Origin: Lottiidibacillus patelloidae | GTDB lineage: Bacteria > Bacillota > Bacilli > Bacillales > SA5d-4 | NCBI RefSeq assembly: GCF_002262935.1 | Contig: NZ_NPIA01000004.1 | Span: forward strand, 229,509 to 293,508 | Direction: 5' to 3' | DNA: 64,000 nucleotides | In this document: piece by piece, positions 6,736-15,998 of the stretch | Position numbering within the stretch: the first letter of the stretch is position 1 | How the letters are laid out: every line of letters begins with the position of its first letter | Notes under the pieces: model-generated | The model's database searches: none | Told to the model about the DNA's origin: nothing | Seen by the model: only the letters and a program-made list of their open reading frames with translations | Made by a program: the position numbers and the translations under genes

Positions 6736-8667
6736 CTAACGTAACAGACGTAAGCTGTTTAGAATAACTAAAATGGTACTGCCTTCATGTCCTATAACAG
6801 CAAAAGGTAAATCAAGGAATTGTAAAAAGTTCGATATAATAAGCATAACAATAACTGTTATTGAAAAGAAGATATTTTGTTTAATAATGCGATTCATTTT
6901 TTTCGATAATTTAATTGCATCAGCAATTCGTGACAGGTCATTTTTCATTAAAACGACATCTGATGTTTCAAGTGCTACATCAGTTCCTTCCCCCATGGCA
7001 ATTCCGACATTAGCTGTCGCAAGAGCAGGGGCGTCATTAATGCCATCACCGACCATCGCCACATGGCGATATTGTTTATTTAATGTTTTAATGTGATTAA
7101 CTTTTTCTTCTGGTAAACATTCAGCAATAAAGTTTTTTACCCCTGCTTCGCTAGAGATTGCTTCTGCAGTTTTTTGACTGTCTCCAGTAATCATCATTGT
7201 ATATAGTCCTGCATCATTTAACTGTTTTACCGCAGCATTACAGTTCTGTCTTATTGTATCTTTTAAGGCGAAAATCCCTGCTATTCCGTTTTCATCACTA
7301 ACGTAAACGATTGTTTTTCCTTCTTCTTCAAGTTCCTTGCTAATCCCATTTGCAAAGGAGTTTGCTTCCTCCTCGCCTACGAACCCTTTTTTTCCAATCG
7401 TCCACTCTTTTCCGTTAAGAATCGCTTTAACTCCCCATCCTGACACATCTTTCATTTCATCAACAGACATAAAAGTCGTAATATCTCTGCTTTTTGCATA
7501 AGTAACGATTGCTTGTGCAAGAGGATGGTTAGAGTGATTTTCGATGGATGCAGTAATAGTAATTAATTCATTTTCATCCATACCTATTCTTTGCTTCATA
7601 TCTGTTACTACAGGTTTACCATTCGTCAATGTTCCTGTTTTATCAAATGCGATTGCTTCAAGTAGTCCTAATTGTTCGATGTGGCTTCCGCCTTTAAACA
7701 AAATTCCTTTTCTTGCGCCATTTGAAATGGCTGACAATGTTGCTGGCATTATCGATGCTACTAGTGCACATGGCGATGCGACAACGAGTAACACCATTGC
7801 TCGATAGATGGTTTCTTCCCAGCCCCATCCAAGCGCATAATGGGGTAAAAATAACATAAGTCCAACGAATGCTAAGACAGCTTTTACATAATAGCCTTCA
7901 AACTTTTCAATAAATTGCTGTGAAGGGGATTTTTCATTTTGTGCTTCTTGTACTAAATGAACGATCTTCTGGAATAGTGTTTCATCACTTCTTTTCGTAA
8001 CTTCAGCAGTAATCGAACCTGTTAAGTTAACCGTACCTGTATAAATAACACCGTCGTTTTCTTTACTAACAGGAATAGATTCTCCCGTAATTGCCGATTC
8101 GTCAATTGTAGTTTTTCCAGTAAGAATTTTACCATCGGTAGGAATGCGTTCCCCTGGTTTAATTTTAACGATATCACCAAGGTTTAATTGAGAAACAGGA
8201 ACGACAATCTCATGATTCCCATCAATAACTAAAGCTTCATTTGGTTGGAGATCCATTAGTGATTCGATTTCTTTATGACTTTTGTTTAATGTATATGTTT
8301 CCAATGCACCGCTAAGTGCGAAAATAAAAATTAGGATTGCACCCTCAGCCCAATAGCCAATAATTGCAGAACCTATTGCAGCTAGTATCATAAGTATTTC
8401 CACGTTTAATTCTTTATTTGCAATTGTATCTTCAATACCTTCTTTTGCTTTTGCAAAACCTCCGATGGCAAAGGCTGAAAGATAGAGAATGACAGAGGTA
8501 GATTGATAGTTTTCAAATAGTAACCAGCCGATTAAAATGAGTAATCCACTAAAAAGTGCAGCGATAAGCTCACTATGTTTCATTATAAGTGGTATAAGTT
8601 TTTTAATTGGCTGTGCTTGATTATTATGGTGTTTAGGAGTTTCCACGTTTACTTTTCCTAGTTCCAT
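6736..8667 (-). CDS. pfeT: P1B4-type metal-transporting ATPase, PfeT (ZosA)-like
   Basis: Heavy-metal P-type ATPase of 643 residues with no N-terminal HMA metal-binding domain. The actuator motif TGES, the intramembrane SPC at about residues 298-300 (in place of CPC), the phosphorylation site DKTGT at about 342, the HP locus NHPLAQAI and GDGINDAPA hinge are all present. The C-terminal helix has HEGSTILVILNSLRLL. SPC plus HEGS marks the P1B4 group, which exports Fe(II) and Co(II); B. subtilis PfeT (formerly ZosA) is the model, and there it is controlled by PerR and Fur. The ATG at 8667 is chosen: the longer frame from 8757 adds 30 residues across an upstream hairpin and has no family counterpart. 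No convincing Per box was found upstream. Confidence 0.85.
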   Translation of the reverse strand: MELGKVNVETPKHHNNQAQPIKKLIPLIMKHSELIAALFSGLLILIGWLLFENYQSTSVILYLSAFAIGGFAKAKEGIEDTIANKELNVEILMILAAIGSAIIGYWAEGAILIFIFALSGALETYTLNKSHKEIESLMDLQPNEALVIDGNHEIVVPVSQLNLGDIVKIKPGERIPTDGKILTGKTTIDESAITGESIPVSKENDGVIYTGTVNLTGSITAEVTKRSDETLFQKIVHLVQEAQNEKSPSQQFIEKFEGYYVKAVLAFVGLMLFLPHYALGWGWEETIYRAMVLLVVASPCALVASIMPATLSAISNGARKGILFKGGSHIEQLGLLEAIAFDKTGTLTNGKPVVTDMKQRIGMDENELITITASIENHSNHPLAQAIVTYAKSRDITTFMSVDEMKDVSGWGVKAILNGKEWTIGKKGFVGEEEANSFANGISKELEEEGKTIVYVSDENGIAGIFALKDTIRQNCNAAVKQLNDAGLYTMMITGDSQKTAEAISSEAGVKNFIAECLPEEKVNHIKTLNKQYRHVAMVGDGINDAPALATANVGIAMGEGTDVALETSDVVLMKNDLSRIADAIKLSKKMNRIIKQNIFFSITVIVMLIISNFLQFLDLPFAVIGHEGSTILVILNSLRLLR

Positions 8668-8887
8668 TTCGCTCACCGCTTTCTTATTGAGAATGAAAAT
8701 CATGCTTATAAAACGACGAATGCTGCCATCAATAGACGGCAGCAGGCATAAATACAAGTTTTCTTTCGAACAATTATTAAGTTAATGAAATTATACCATT
8801 ATAGGTCTTAAAAGGGAAGGCAAACCGTTTTAATGAACTTCGATATGTGATAATATGCTAGTATGAAAATGGATTGGGGAATACAAA

Positions 8888-9364
8888 ATGGAAATAGAAA
8901 AGAATGATATAAGTTATAGCTATTTACGGACACGCATCAAAAGGTTTGCTTTTCTTTGTTTTGTTCTCTATTTTTTCTTTCTAGGATATATCACATTGTT
9001 CACATATAACTATTACGTATACGGACCTTCCTTTAATGTTGTAATCTTCGATAGTATTAAATTAATGCTTAGAAGTGGAAACTACTGGCTGTTCTTTAAG
9101 AATGTCATTGGCAATGTGTTGTTATTTATGCCTTTAGGCTTCTTACTGCCACTCATTCATAGAAAAATGAGAAACTTCTTTTATATGTTTGCTACAGGCT
9201 GGTTACTAAGTACGTTTATTGAGCTAATTCAATATACGGTTGCTAAAAGAATTTTTGACATTGACGATATCCTTTTAAATACAATAGGCACAGTTGTTGG
9301 GTTTATACTGTTTCACCTTTTTGCTTTCATATATAAGTTAACAATTAAAATATTTGTAAAATAA
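8888..9364 (+). CDS. VanZ family membrane protein
   Basis: A 158-residue protein with four membrane helices. The VanZ signature is visible: NVIGNVLLFMPLGFLLPL, then GWLLSTFIELIQYTVAKRIF and FDIDDILLNTIGTVVGF. VanZ-like proteins are widespread in Firmicutes; the namesake gives low-level teicoplanin resistance, but most homologues have no known role. Start ATG follows GGGGAA. It is a single gene ended by a terminator. Confidence 0.85.
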   Translation: MEIEKNDISYSYLRTRIKRFAFLCFVLYFFFLGYITLFTYNYYVYGPSFNVVIFDSIKLMLRSGNYWLFFKNVIGNVLLFMPLGFLLPLIHRKMRNFFYMFATGWLLSTFIELIQYTVAKRIFDIDDILLNTIGTVVGFILFHLFAFIYKLTIKIFVK

Positions 9365-9391
9365 AAGGAGAACCGCAATGCGGCTCTCCTT
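9365..9391. terminator. Bidirectional terminator
   Basis: AAGGAGAACCGCA pairs with TGCGGCTCTCCTT around a very short loop, with one small internal mismatch. It lies between the convergent VanZ and thioredoxin-like genes and overlaps the latter's stop codon. Confidence 0.7.
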
Positions 9392-9839
9392 ATTTTGTTT
9401 CTTCACCTAGAACACGATTAACACGTTTCGTTAACATTTTCATTCCGCTTCCACCAGCTTGGAAGTGACGTAAGTTTCCTTCACGGTCAAATACGTAATA
9501 AGCGGGTACATATTGATTTTCAAAAGCATCAGTTAATTTATGGTCATTGTCGACATAAATAGGTTGTGTAATATCGTGCTCAGCTGCAACTTCTTTTACT
9601 TGTTCTAAATCTGTATCTTTTTCAGAACGAGGCATATGAACAGCGATAACATTTAATTTATCTTTATATTCATCTCGGAAATTGTTAATGTCCGGCATAG
9701 CTTCTTTACACATTCCACAGCTTACTGACCAAAAATGAATGAGTGTTGGTTTATCGCCTACAAGATCACTTTTAGACACTTCACCATTTAACCAAGTAGT
9801 AGCACCTGTTAGTTCTGGCATTGGTTCACGTAACTTCAT
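9390..9839 (-). CDS. TlpA/ResA-like thioredoxin-fold protein (cytosolic)
   Basis: A 149-residue thioredoxin-fold protein of the TlpA/redoxin group. The redox site is CGMC in HFWSVSCGMCKEAMP, about residues 40-43, and the cis-Pro loop is QYVPAYYVFDREG. No signal peptide or membrane anchor is present, unlike ResA or StoA, so it should act in the cytoplasm. It could reduce disulfides or serve as an electron donor to peroxidases. A near-perfect Per box lies 32 bp upstream of the start, which suggests induction by peroxide or by manganese/iron limitation through PerR. The gene is monocistronic. Confidence 0.8.
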   Translation of the reverse strand: MKLREPMPELTGATTWLNGEVSKSDLVGDKPTLIHFWSVSCGMCKEAMPDINNFRDEYKDKLNVIAVHMPRSEKDTDLEQVKEVAAEHDITQPIYVDNDHKLTDAFENQYVPAYYVFDREGNLRHFQAGGSGMKMLTKRVNRVLGEETK

Positions 9840-9870
9840 AAAATCACCTCTATTTTTTATTGTTATTACA

Positions 9871-9885
9871 TTGTAATCATTATAA
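9871..9885 (-). promoter_or_regulatory. Per box (PerR operator)
   Basis: TTGTAATCATTATAA matches the B. subtilis Per box consensus TTATAATNATTATAA at 13 of 14 defined positions. It lies between the thioredoxin-like gene and its upstream neighbour. PerR is encoded in the same window at 61802. Confidence 0.75.
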
Positions 9886-9990
9886 TTAAAGTATAGTAGT
9901 GAGCTTTAATGATGTCAATGTTCCAGCTTAGAGATTGTAGTATTCCACAATCACAGTCTTTCCATATACATTACATATTATATGCTTGTG

Positions 9991-10014
9991 AAAAAAGTGT
10001 TATTTCGCTAACAC
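9991..10014 (-). terminator. Intrinsic terminator of the MFS gene
   Basis: On the minus strand, the stem GTGTTA / TAACAC with loop GCGAAA is followed by TTTTTT. It overlaps the stop codon of the MFS transporter gene. Confidence 0.65.
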
Positions 10015-11169
10015 GGTGTTTTTCCCAACTGAAATATAAGTGATAAAAGTGATTAGAAATAACCCACTAATAATAGCGAAAAAACTAATATTATAGAAAT
10101 ATTGGATAAATAGTCCACCAATAGATGGTCCCATTAAACTACCGATGCTAAAAAAGATACCACACATTAAATTGCCAGTTGGTAGCAAATTTTTAGGCAT
10201 TAAATCGGCCATATAAGTAATTCCCAGTGAGAATGTTGAACCGACTAACATCCCAGCAATAAATAAGCAAATAGTTAAAGCAGTAAAGGAATGTTCTAAT
10301 AAACTTGCTAAAGTAAAGCTAATAAATCCGAGAAAAAGAATTGTTTTCAAAACGATACTCCGGCCAAATTTATCACTGATCATTCCTAAAGGTAATTGAA
10401 AGATAATTGCTCCAATTGCAAATGCTGCTAAAATAATTGAAACACTTGGCACATCGAGCCCGATTCGCAATGCATAGACTGGAAAACTACCATTAAGTGA
10501 AGCTTCTAAAAATCCGTATATGAGTGGCGGTAAAAAAGCGACCCAAGCATACTTCCAGGCAGTTGAAAAACGTTTAAGTGTATCAAAAAATGAGTTTACA
10601 CCAATATCTTGTTCGGGAAGTTCATTTTTAAGTGCAAATAAAAATAGCCAAGCGATTAAACATAATAAGGACGATACGATAAAAGGAATTGCTTCATTTA
10701 TTTCAACAAGTGGTGTCATTAATGGCCCTAATGCAAAGCCAATTCCAAAAAAAAGTCCATAAAGTGAAATGTTACGTCCTCGTCTATTCTCAGGTGAAAA
10801 GTCGGTAATCCATGTTTGGGTTGCAAAATGTAAGGCGTGATCGCCAACACCGATTGCTAAACGGAGAAAGAACCAAAACCAAAAAGATTGCCATAACGGA
10901 AATAAGGCAAGAGAGACTATAACTAACAATCCGCCTAAGATAATAATTGGCTTATATCCAAATTTTCTTAGTGGTTGTTCCATAAACGGAGATGCTAAAA
11001 GAATACCTATGTATAATGCAGTAGCATTAAGACCATTTAAAAATGAAGAGACCCCATTATTTTCAAAAATAATAGCTATTAATGGTAATAACATACCTTG
11101 ACTAAAACCAGAAATAGCTACAATACTAACTAATACCCAAAATCGAAAATTCGTATTTTTCTTTTTCAT
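10000..11169 (-). CDS. MFS transporter (YfkF-like)
   Basis: A 389-residue major facilitator with 12 predicted helices. The cytoplasmic loop 2-3 motif appears as MEQPLRKFGYKPIIILGG, and a second copy as GMISDKFGRSIVLKTILF in the C-terminal half. WITDFSPENRRGRNISLYG is the conserved loop 4-5. Substrate cannot be deduced; such proteins are usually drug or metabolite exporters. Position between YfkH-like and YfkC-like genes and the length make YfkF the likely B. subtilis counterpart. Confidence 0.8.
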   Translation of the reverse strand: MKKKNTNFRFWVLVSIVAISGFSQGMLLPLIAIIFENNGVSSFLNGLNATALYIGILLASPFMEQPLRKFGYKPIIILGGLLVIVSLALFPLWQSFWFWFFLRLAIGVGDHALHFATQTWITDFSPENRRGRNISLYGLFFGIGFALGPLMTPLVEINEAIPFIVSSLLCLIAWLFLFALKNELPEQDIGVNSFFDTLKRFSTAWKYAWVAFLPPLIYGFLEASLNGSFPVYALRIGLDVPSVSIILAAFAIGAIIFQLPLGMISDKFGRSIVLKTILFLGFISFTLASLLEHSFTALTICLFIAGMLVGSTFSLGITYMADLMPKNLLPTGNLMCGIFFSIGSLMGPSIGGLFIQYFYNISFFAIISGLFLITFITYISVGKNTVLAK

Positions 11170-11337
11170 GATGTGTCTCCAATGTTTATTTTTAATAAGT
11201 AATTTTCATTTTACAAGAAAATGGTCGATGGAGAAACTAATATTATTTTTTCTATGAGTAGAAGTAAGCTCTGCATATGGACATTGTTTTCCTAAGTTAG
11301 TTATACTTGAATCTATAATGAAATGGAGTGATTTTAT

Positions 11338-11724
11338 ATGAAATTTGAAATGAAAGAAGATGTTGGTTTTAAAGTAGATTTAGCATATGGCGAGTTACAT
11401 GTCGCTGGAGACGAGGATTATGGATTTCGTCCTTTTCAACTAATGGTATCTTCCATTGCTGTCTGCAGTGGGGGCGTTCTAAGAAAAATACTAGCAAAGC
11501 AACGCGTAGAAATAACAAATATGACGATCGAAGCTGATGTAGAAAGAAATGAAGAAGAGGCAAATCGAATTGAAAAAATACATATTCATTTTTTAATTAG
11601 TGGTAAAGATCTCAAGGAAGAAAAATTAAGAAAAGCAGTTGAACTATCCTCTAAAAATTGTCCGATGGTTCAATCTGTTAAAGGAAGTATTGAAATAAAA
11701 GAAACATTTGCAATAGTTGATTAG
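11338..11724 (+). CDS. OsmC family protein
   Basis: A 128-residue OsmC/Ohr-fold protein, a family of thiol-dependent peroxidases acting on organic hydroperoxides. The two family cysteines are visible in MVSSIAVCSGGVLRKIL (about residue 43) and SKNCPMVQSVKG (about 107). RPFQLMVSS before the first Cys is typical. The protein is shorter at the N-terminus than Ohr. It is a single gene, with ribosome site GGAGTG before the ATG at 11338. Confidence 0.85.
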   Translation: MKFEMKEDVGFKVDLAYGELHVAGDEDYGFRPFQLMVSSIAVCSGGVLRKILAKQRVEITNMTIEADVERNEEEANRIEKIHIHFLISGKDLKEEKLRKAVELSSKNCPMVQSVKGSIEIKETFAIVD

Positions 11725-11772
11725 GACATTGTTTAAAAATAAAATAAAAAATTTGAAAAAGGTGTATAAAGC

Positions 11773-13380
11773 ATGCAACGGAAGAAATTCTTCTTATTAA
11801 TTTTACTGATGGTTACAGCTATTGGTTTTGGGTTATCCTACTTTTTAGTAAATGACGATTCAAAAAGTGATTATCAAAATACAAGTGAAATAGTATTGAA
11901 TGAAACATATAATATTTCTGCTTCTGTTAATAATTACGAATTAGAATTAGAAAATATAGAAACGAAGAACATGTATGGGGTAAAAGATACAACATACGAT
12001 TTAATTCTTAAAAATAACTCTGGTGAAAATGTCGGATTAGCTTATGTAACACTTAGAGAAGTACCAAATGATGATATGTTTGTTTATGTGCATTTAAATG
12101 CCAAGGAAAACATTCAAATAACCCTATTAAATAAGTTGAAAAGTAATTCCTATCAACTAAAAGAATTAAACCGTTCAACAGCAGAAGTATATCCACATCG
12201 AAAGAAAAATAAAGTGGATCCGACAACTAATATATTTACTTATATTAATTTTATTAAGGAAGGAAAATCACAAGGTAGTATTTTTATTGGGGGACAGTAT
12301 TTATTTAATAAATTAGAACATACTTACCCTGAAAGTAATAAAACAAGTACAGTCTATGAATTAATTTCAGAAAGAAGGGATATTCAAATTTCCCAAGATG
12401 AAGATGTCACGGAAGTCGCTATTACTACTACAGCTAATAACAGCCTCGGAGAATCCTGGTATCTCATTAGTAAAGACCAGTTATTTACTAGTGATGATGA
12501 ATTTGAATTAGCTCAGAAAATAGGAATAGATGAATATAAGTGGCTAACTCCTACGGAAGTTATTACCAAATCTGTTTCTTCTATTTTTCCTTTCTCAGAT
12601 ATGGGTTACGTTCGCTCCTTAGTGCGTCAAAGCGCCAAAAAATCGATTATCGCGAATGAAGAAACAAAGGCTAGATTTTTCGAAGATATCAATTGGAATT
12701 CATTTGTTCAGTTGGAGTTAATTCGAGAAAATGATGGGCTCTGGTATTCTAATTACACTAGCACATGGCTCGAAGGGAAATATGGAATCCCTACCTATTA
12801 TGTAGATACTAGACATAATGATAACATCTTTAGGGAGCAAATGAGGCGAGCAAACGTACTAGGCATAGACGAGTATAATGAAAATTATAAAATATATGCG
12901 GACTTTCTAATAGAAAAATTAGAAGAAGGTCAAACAATTAATACTGAAAATGGTATGTTTTTAGTTGATTACTTTTCTGATTATGGGCATAGCATGACTC
13001 ACACATCATTAAACCATGGCTTAAGTTTAATGAATTATTTTTATTATTCATATCAGAAGTCAGGAGATGAAAAGTACCTAGAGGCAGGGGATAAACTTTT
13101 AAATGCACTTATTGATACAGGTGATCGTTGGATCGATGAAAAAGATGGAAGTCTTTTTTATCAAATAAACCAAGATAAATCATTTCAATCCAAAGATTAT
13201 AAATTAGTTACTTATTATGATTTACTTTATACAAGAAAATTATTATTAGAGATTAAAGGTAGTTCTGTACCTATAGTTGAAAAATTAATTGATGTAAAAG
13301 TAAAATATTTAAAGAAGCATGACCTTAATACAGAAATAAATATGGCTAAGATTGAAGATTATGTTGGTATTATTGAATAA
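11773..13380 (+). CDS. Secreted/membrane-anchored protein, possible D-glucuronyl C5-epimerase-like
   Basis: A 535-residue protein with an N-terminal signal anchor (FFLLILLMVTAIGFGLSYFL). The middle part is beta-rich with no recognised motif. The C-terminal 170 residues look like an alpha/alpha-barrel: FSDYGHSMTHTSLNHGLSLM, then YQKSGDEKYLEAGDKLLNAL, and a final LVTYYDLLYTRKLLLEI. That pattern resembles the C-terminal domain of D-glucuronyl C5-epimerases, which act on extracellular polysaccharides. The assignment is tentative. It stands alone after the OsmC gene with 48 bp between, behind AAAAAGGTG. Confidence 0.5.
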   Translation: MQRKKFFLLILLMVTAIGFGLSYFLVNDDSKSDYQNTSEIVLNETYNISASVNNYELELENIETKNMYGVKDTTYDLILKNNSGENVGLAYVTLREVPNDDMFVYVHLNAKENIQITLLNKLKSNSYQLKELNRSTAEVYPHRKKNKVDPTTNIFTYINFIKEGKSQGSIFIGGQYLFNKLEHTYPESNKTSTVYELISERRDIQISQDEDVTEVAITTTANNSLGESWYLISKDQLFTSDDEFELAQKIGIDEYKWLTPTEVITKSVSSIFPFSDMGYVRSLVRQSAKKSIIANEETKARFFEDINWNSFVQLELIRENDGLWYSNYTSTWLEGKYGIPTYYVDTRHNDNIFREQMRRANVLGIDEYNENYKIYADFLIEKLEEGQTINTENGMFLVDYFSDYGHSMTHTSLNHGLSLMNYFYYSYQKSGDEKYLEAGDKLLNALIDTGDRWIDEKDGSLFYQINQDKSFQSKDYKLVTYYDLLYTRKLLLEIKGSSVPIVEKLIDVKVKYLKKHDLNTEINMAKIEDYVGIIE

Positions 13381-13382
13381 AA

Positions 13383-13412
13383 AAACAGCTTATGATTTTT
13401 CATAAGCTGTTT
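13383..13412. terminator. Bidirectional terminator
   Basis: A 13-bp perfect stem (AAACAGCTTATGA / TCATAAGCTGTTT) with a TTTT loop lies between two convergent genes and overlaps the start of the stop region of the MscS gene. Confidence 0.9.
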
Positions 13413-14265
13413 CTTTTGTATTCATCGTTCTACTTAGTAGACGCACGTTCTCTTCTGCCATTTGGATGCCTTCATTATAAAGGTGTTGGGCGATTGTTAA
13501 CCTTACATTTTTTGCAGCGGTAAAATATATTTTATCTTCAACTAATCCGATAACTGTATACTCATATCCCCGGAATGTAGCATTTACTGATGTCATCCCG
13601 TACACTTGAAACTTTTCAATAATTTCTCCAGTTGGTGTTTTTAAAAGAAAATTCGTATGTTTTGCATTTAGTTCGTTACAGGCACCTTCCAAAACATTCA
13701 TTACTTTAGCTGGGTTTTCTTGAAAGCTGATCGCTACTTTTTCGATTACTCTCATTTTGTGCATATTAAAATTGAGGATTTCAGAAACTTCACCATTTCT
13801 AATTGTTAGAAGTTTCCCACTCCATTGCCGGATTTTTAAAAGGCGTAATCCTATTTCTTCGACTGTTCCACTATATTCATTATTGACTGTAATAAAATCG
13901 CCTTTATGTAGTTGCTTTTCATATAAGAGCGTTACACCACTTAATATATCTTTTATTAAACTTTGTGCACCAAAACCAACAATGATCCCAATGACTCCTG
14001 CGCCAGCTAACAGCTTGCCTATTTCAACAAAGTGCGATAATGCAAAAATGATAATCCCTATGGAAGCTGCATATTGAGCAATGGAAACAATCATACTTTC
14101 TAATGTTTTTTCACGACGTTCTGATAAAAAATCAGTTTTTGCAAAAAAGCGCTGCACAGCTATGCGAATAATTACAACACTAAAATAGGCAATTAGTATT
14201 ACTAAAAATAGCTGTACGAAAAAATTTGAAAGAATTGGCTTTGTCATCTCAATTATGTATGTCAT
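13390..14265 (-). CDS. MscS-family mechanosensitive channel (YfkC-like)
   Basis: A 291-residue small-conductance mechanosensitive channel. Three helices precede the MscS core: the pore helix GKLLAGAGVIGIIVGFGAQS is Gly/Ala rich and ends in LIKDILSGVTLLYEKQLHKG, which is characteristic. The beta domain includes GTVEEIGLRLLKIRQWSGKL and the C-terminal alpha/beta domain follows. It should release solutes on hypo-osmotic shock. Gene neighbourhood (YfkD, YfkAB next door) points to YfkC among the B. subtilis MscS paralogues. Confidence 0.88.
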   Translation of the reverse strand: MTYIIEMTKPILSNFFVQLFLVILIAYFSVVIIRIAVQRFFAKTDFLSERREKTLESMIVSIAQYAASIGIIIFALSHFVEIGKLLAGAGVIGIIVGFGAQSLIKDILSGVTLLYEKQLHKGDFITVNNEYSGTVEEIGLRLLKIRQWSGKLLTIRNGEVSEILNFNMHKMRVIEKVAISFQENPAKVMNVLEGACNELNAKHTNFLLKTPTGEIIEKFQVYGMTSVNATFRGYEYTVIGLVEDKIYFTAAKNVRLTIAQHLYNEGIQMAEENVRLLSRTMNTKETAYEKS

Positions 14266-14407
14266 TTTATTTCCTCCATTATAATAACTATTACCATTAT
14301 ATCACTTTGCTTTTTGAAGATTATTAATATTTCCTTTCAGGTGTACAAGTATAAAAAAAGGCATTATACTAAAAACTTACATTGAAGAGAACTTACTGGA
14401 GGAACTT

Positions 14408-15043
14408 ATGCAAAAAGAGACGATTATTCGTGGTTTATTTTATATAGTGGGATTAGCAATTATATCTTTTGGAGTGCCTTTAACTATTGTGGCTGATTTA
14501 GGAACAGGTGCATGGGACGCTTTAAATGTGGGCCTTTCTGAAACGATTGGATTATCAGTTGGAAACTGGGTTATTATCGTTGGTTTACTTTTAATAGCAA
14601 TCAATGCATTACTTTTAAGAACATTCCCAGATTTATATGCGATTATTACAGTTGTCCTTGTTGGTGAGATGATTGATTTTTGGTTAGAATTTGTATTCCA
14701 AGGATGGATGGCAACAACTTTATGGCTACAAATTGTCATTTTGTTTATTGGTATTGTGTTGCTTTCATTAGGAATTGCAACATATTTACAAGCAAAGTTT
14801 GCTTTTATTCCAATCGATGGATTTATGATGGCAATTCATAAAACGACTGGGTTAAGTGTTTCTATATCAAAAACTATAGGGGAATTAACAGCACTCGTTT
14901 TTGCCTTACTATTCTCAGGACCTATTTTTGTCGGAACAATTTTAGTAACATTTCTCATTGGACCTTTAATTCAATTATTTATTAAACCAATAGAAAAACT
15001 TTATGGATCATTTACAGCTAATAACCTTTACGATTTATCGTAA
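14408..15043 (+). CDS. YczE/YitT-type integral membrane protein
   Basis: A 211-residue protein with five or six membrane helices. The signature is near the N-terminus: FGVPLTIVADLGTGAWDALN, followed by GLSETIGLSVGNWVIIVG and later QAKFAFIPIDGFMMAIHKTT. These are marks of the YczE family (COG2364), of unknown function. The ATG at 14408 follows TGGAGGAA. A terminator overlaps the stop codon. Confidence 0.8.
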   Translation: MQKETIIRGLFYIVGLAIISFGVPLTIVADLGTGAWDALNVGLSETIGLSVGNWVIIVGLLLIAINALLLRTFPDLYAIITVVLVGEMIDFWLEFVFQGWMATTLWLQIVILFIGIVLLSLGIATYLQAKFAFIPIDGFMMAIHKTTGLSVSISKTIGELTALVFALLFSGPIFVGTILVTFLIGPLIQLFIKPIEKLYGSFTANNLYDLS

Positions 15044-15058
15044 AGGTTATTTTTTTTT
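15021..15058 (+). terminator. Intrinsic terminator
   Basis: A 13-bp perfect stem (ATAACCTTTACGA / TCGTAAAGGTTAT) with a TTTA loop and a run of nine T; the stop codon of the YczE-like gene lies within the stem. Confidence 0.9.
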
Positions 15059-15128
15059 CGCATTTTTGGATAAAGCAGGCATAGAAAGAAGAAAATAAGC
15101 GAAATGAAGCAAACAAGGAGGAATAGTT

Positions 15129-15944
15129 ATGAAGAAATTCACCGCAGTTATTGCAGCATTATTGCTTCTATTAATGAGTTCAAATGGTTATGGTTCTGTC
15201 TTTGCGGAAAAGAAAGAGGAAAAAAGTAAACAGTTTGAGGTTCCAAAGTCTGTTATTAATATCTCAAAGGAAAATACTTATCCAAATCCGGCTCAAGACT
15301 TGCCACATTTACAGCCTAGTGAATTAGCTAGTGAATTATTAGAAACTGCTGAAGTAAAAGTTGAGAATCCAAGTTTAATTCGATTATTAAATGAATCATC
15401 AATTAAAAGTACACCGTTCGCAGTAGGATACAGAGCTACAATCTATTTAGGATTATGGCCGTTATCTTATGAATCGCGTGAAACGAGTGTCAATTGGGAA
15501 TACCGTAAAGCAAATGTGAACCGCATCGATAATCGTGGTGGTAACAACATTCAAAAAGTGCATTATGTCCAAGAAGAAGAAGCAAAGATGAGTGGTGGAT
15601 TAACGTCAAAAGCTCCTAATAGTGATGAAGTGAAAAAAATGATGATGTTAAAAGCAAGTGAAAAAACAGGTTTACCATTATCGTTTGACACAGTTATTGG
15701 CAAAGGAACGAAGACAGAAAGCCAAGTTTATAATGTACAACCGAAAAAATTAGGTTACATTTACGGATTTGTTCCTGCAGTTAACGAAAAAGGGAAGATT
15801 ACGTATGGTGAAGTTTATTTAGTTTTAAAAGGCAGTAAAAAAATGCTAGTTGTAAAAAATATTACGCAACAAGGAATTGGTGCTTGGATTCCTGTACAAG
15901 ATCATCTATCGCTACAATTTATCATGTCAGATACGCCACAGTAA
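15129..15944 (+). CDS. yfkD: YfkD family secreted protein
   Basis: A 271-residue protein with a Sec signal peptide (KKFTAVIAALLLLLMSSNGY, cleavage near VFA). Conserved stretches recalled from B. subtilis YfkD are VPKSVINISKENTYPNPAQD, GYRATIYLGLWPLSYES and VNRIDNRGGNNIQK. Function is unknown; in B. subtilis it belongs to the general stress (SigB) group as far as I remember. It sits between the MscS (yfkC) and YfkAB genes as in B. subtilis. AAGGAGGAAT precedes the ATG. Confidence 0.88.
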   Translation: MKKFTAVIAALLLLLMSSNGYGSVFAEKKEEKSKQFEVPKSVINISKENTYPNPAQDLPHLQPSELASELLETAEVKVENPSLIRLLNESSIKSTPFAVGYRATIYLGLWPLSYESRETSVNWEYRKANVNRIDNRGGNNIQKVHYVQEEEAKMSGGLTSKAPNSDEVKKMMMLKASEKTGLPLSFDTVIGKGTKTESQVYNVQPKKLGYIYGFVPAVNEKGKITYGEVYLVLKGSKKMLVVKNITQQGIGAWIPVQDHLSLQFIMSDTPQ

Positions 15945-15963
15945 AGTTGCCAGCAAATATGGA

Positions 15964-15992
15964 AAAAGCCAATCATCGATTGGCTTTTCTTT
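15964..15992. terminator. Bidirectional terminator
   Basis: An 11-bp stem (AAAAGCCAATC / GATTGGCTTTT) with a 3-nt loop lies between the convergent yfkD and yfkAB genes. Confidence 0.9.
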
Positions 15993-15998
15993 TCCGGT

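Noticed and set aside
8795..8808. TTATACCATTATAG upstream of the metal ATPase as a Per box
   Set aside because: It is one base too short and does not align with TTATAATNATTATAA; more likely part of a -10 region.
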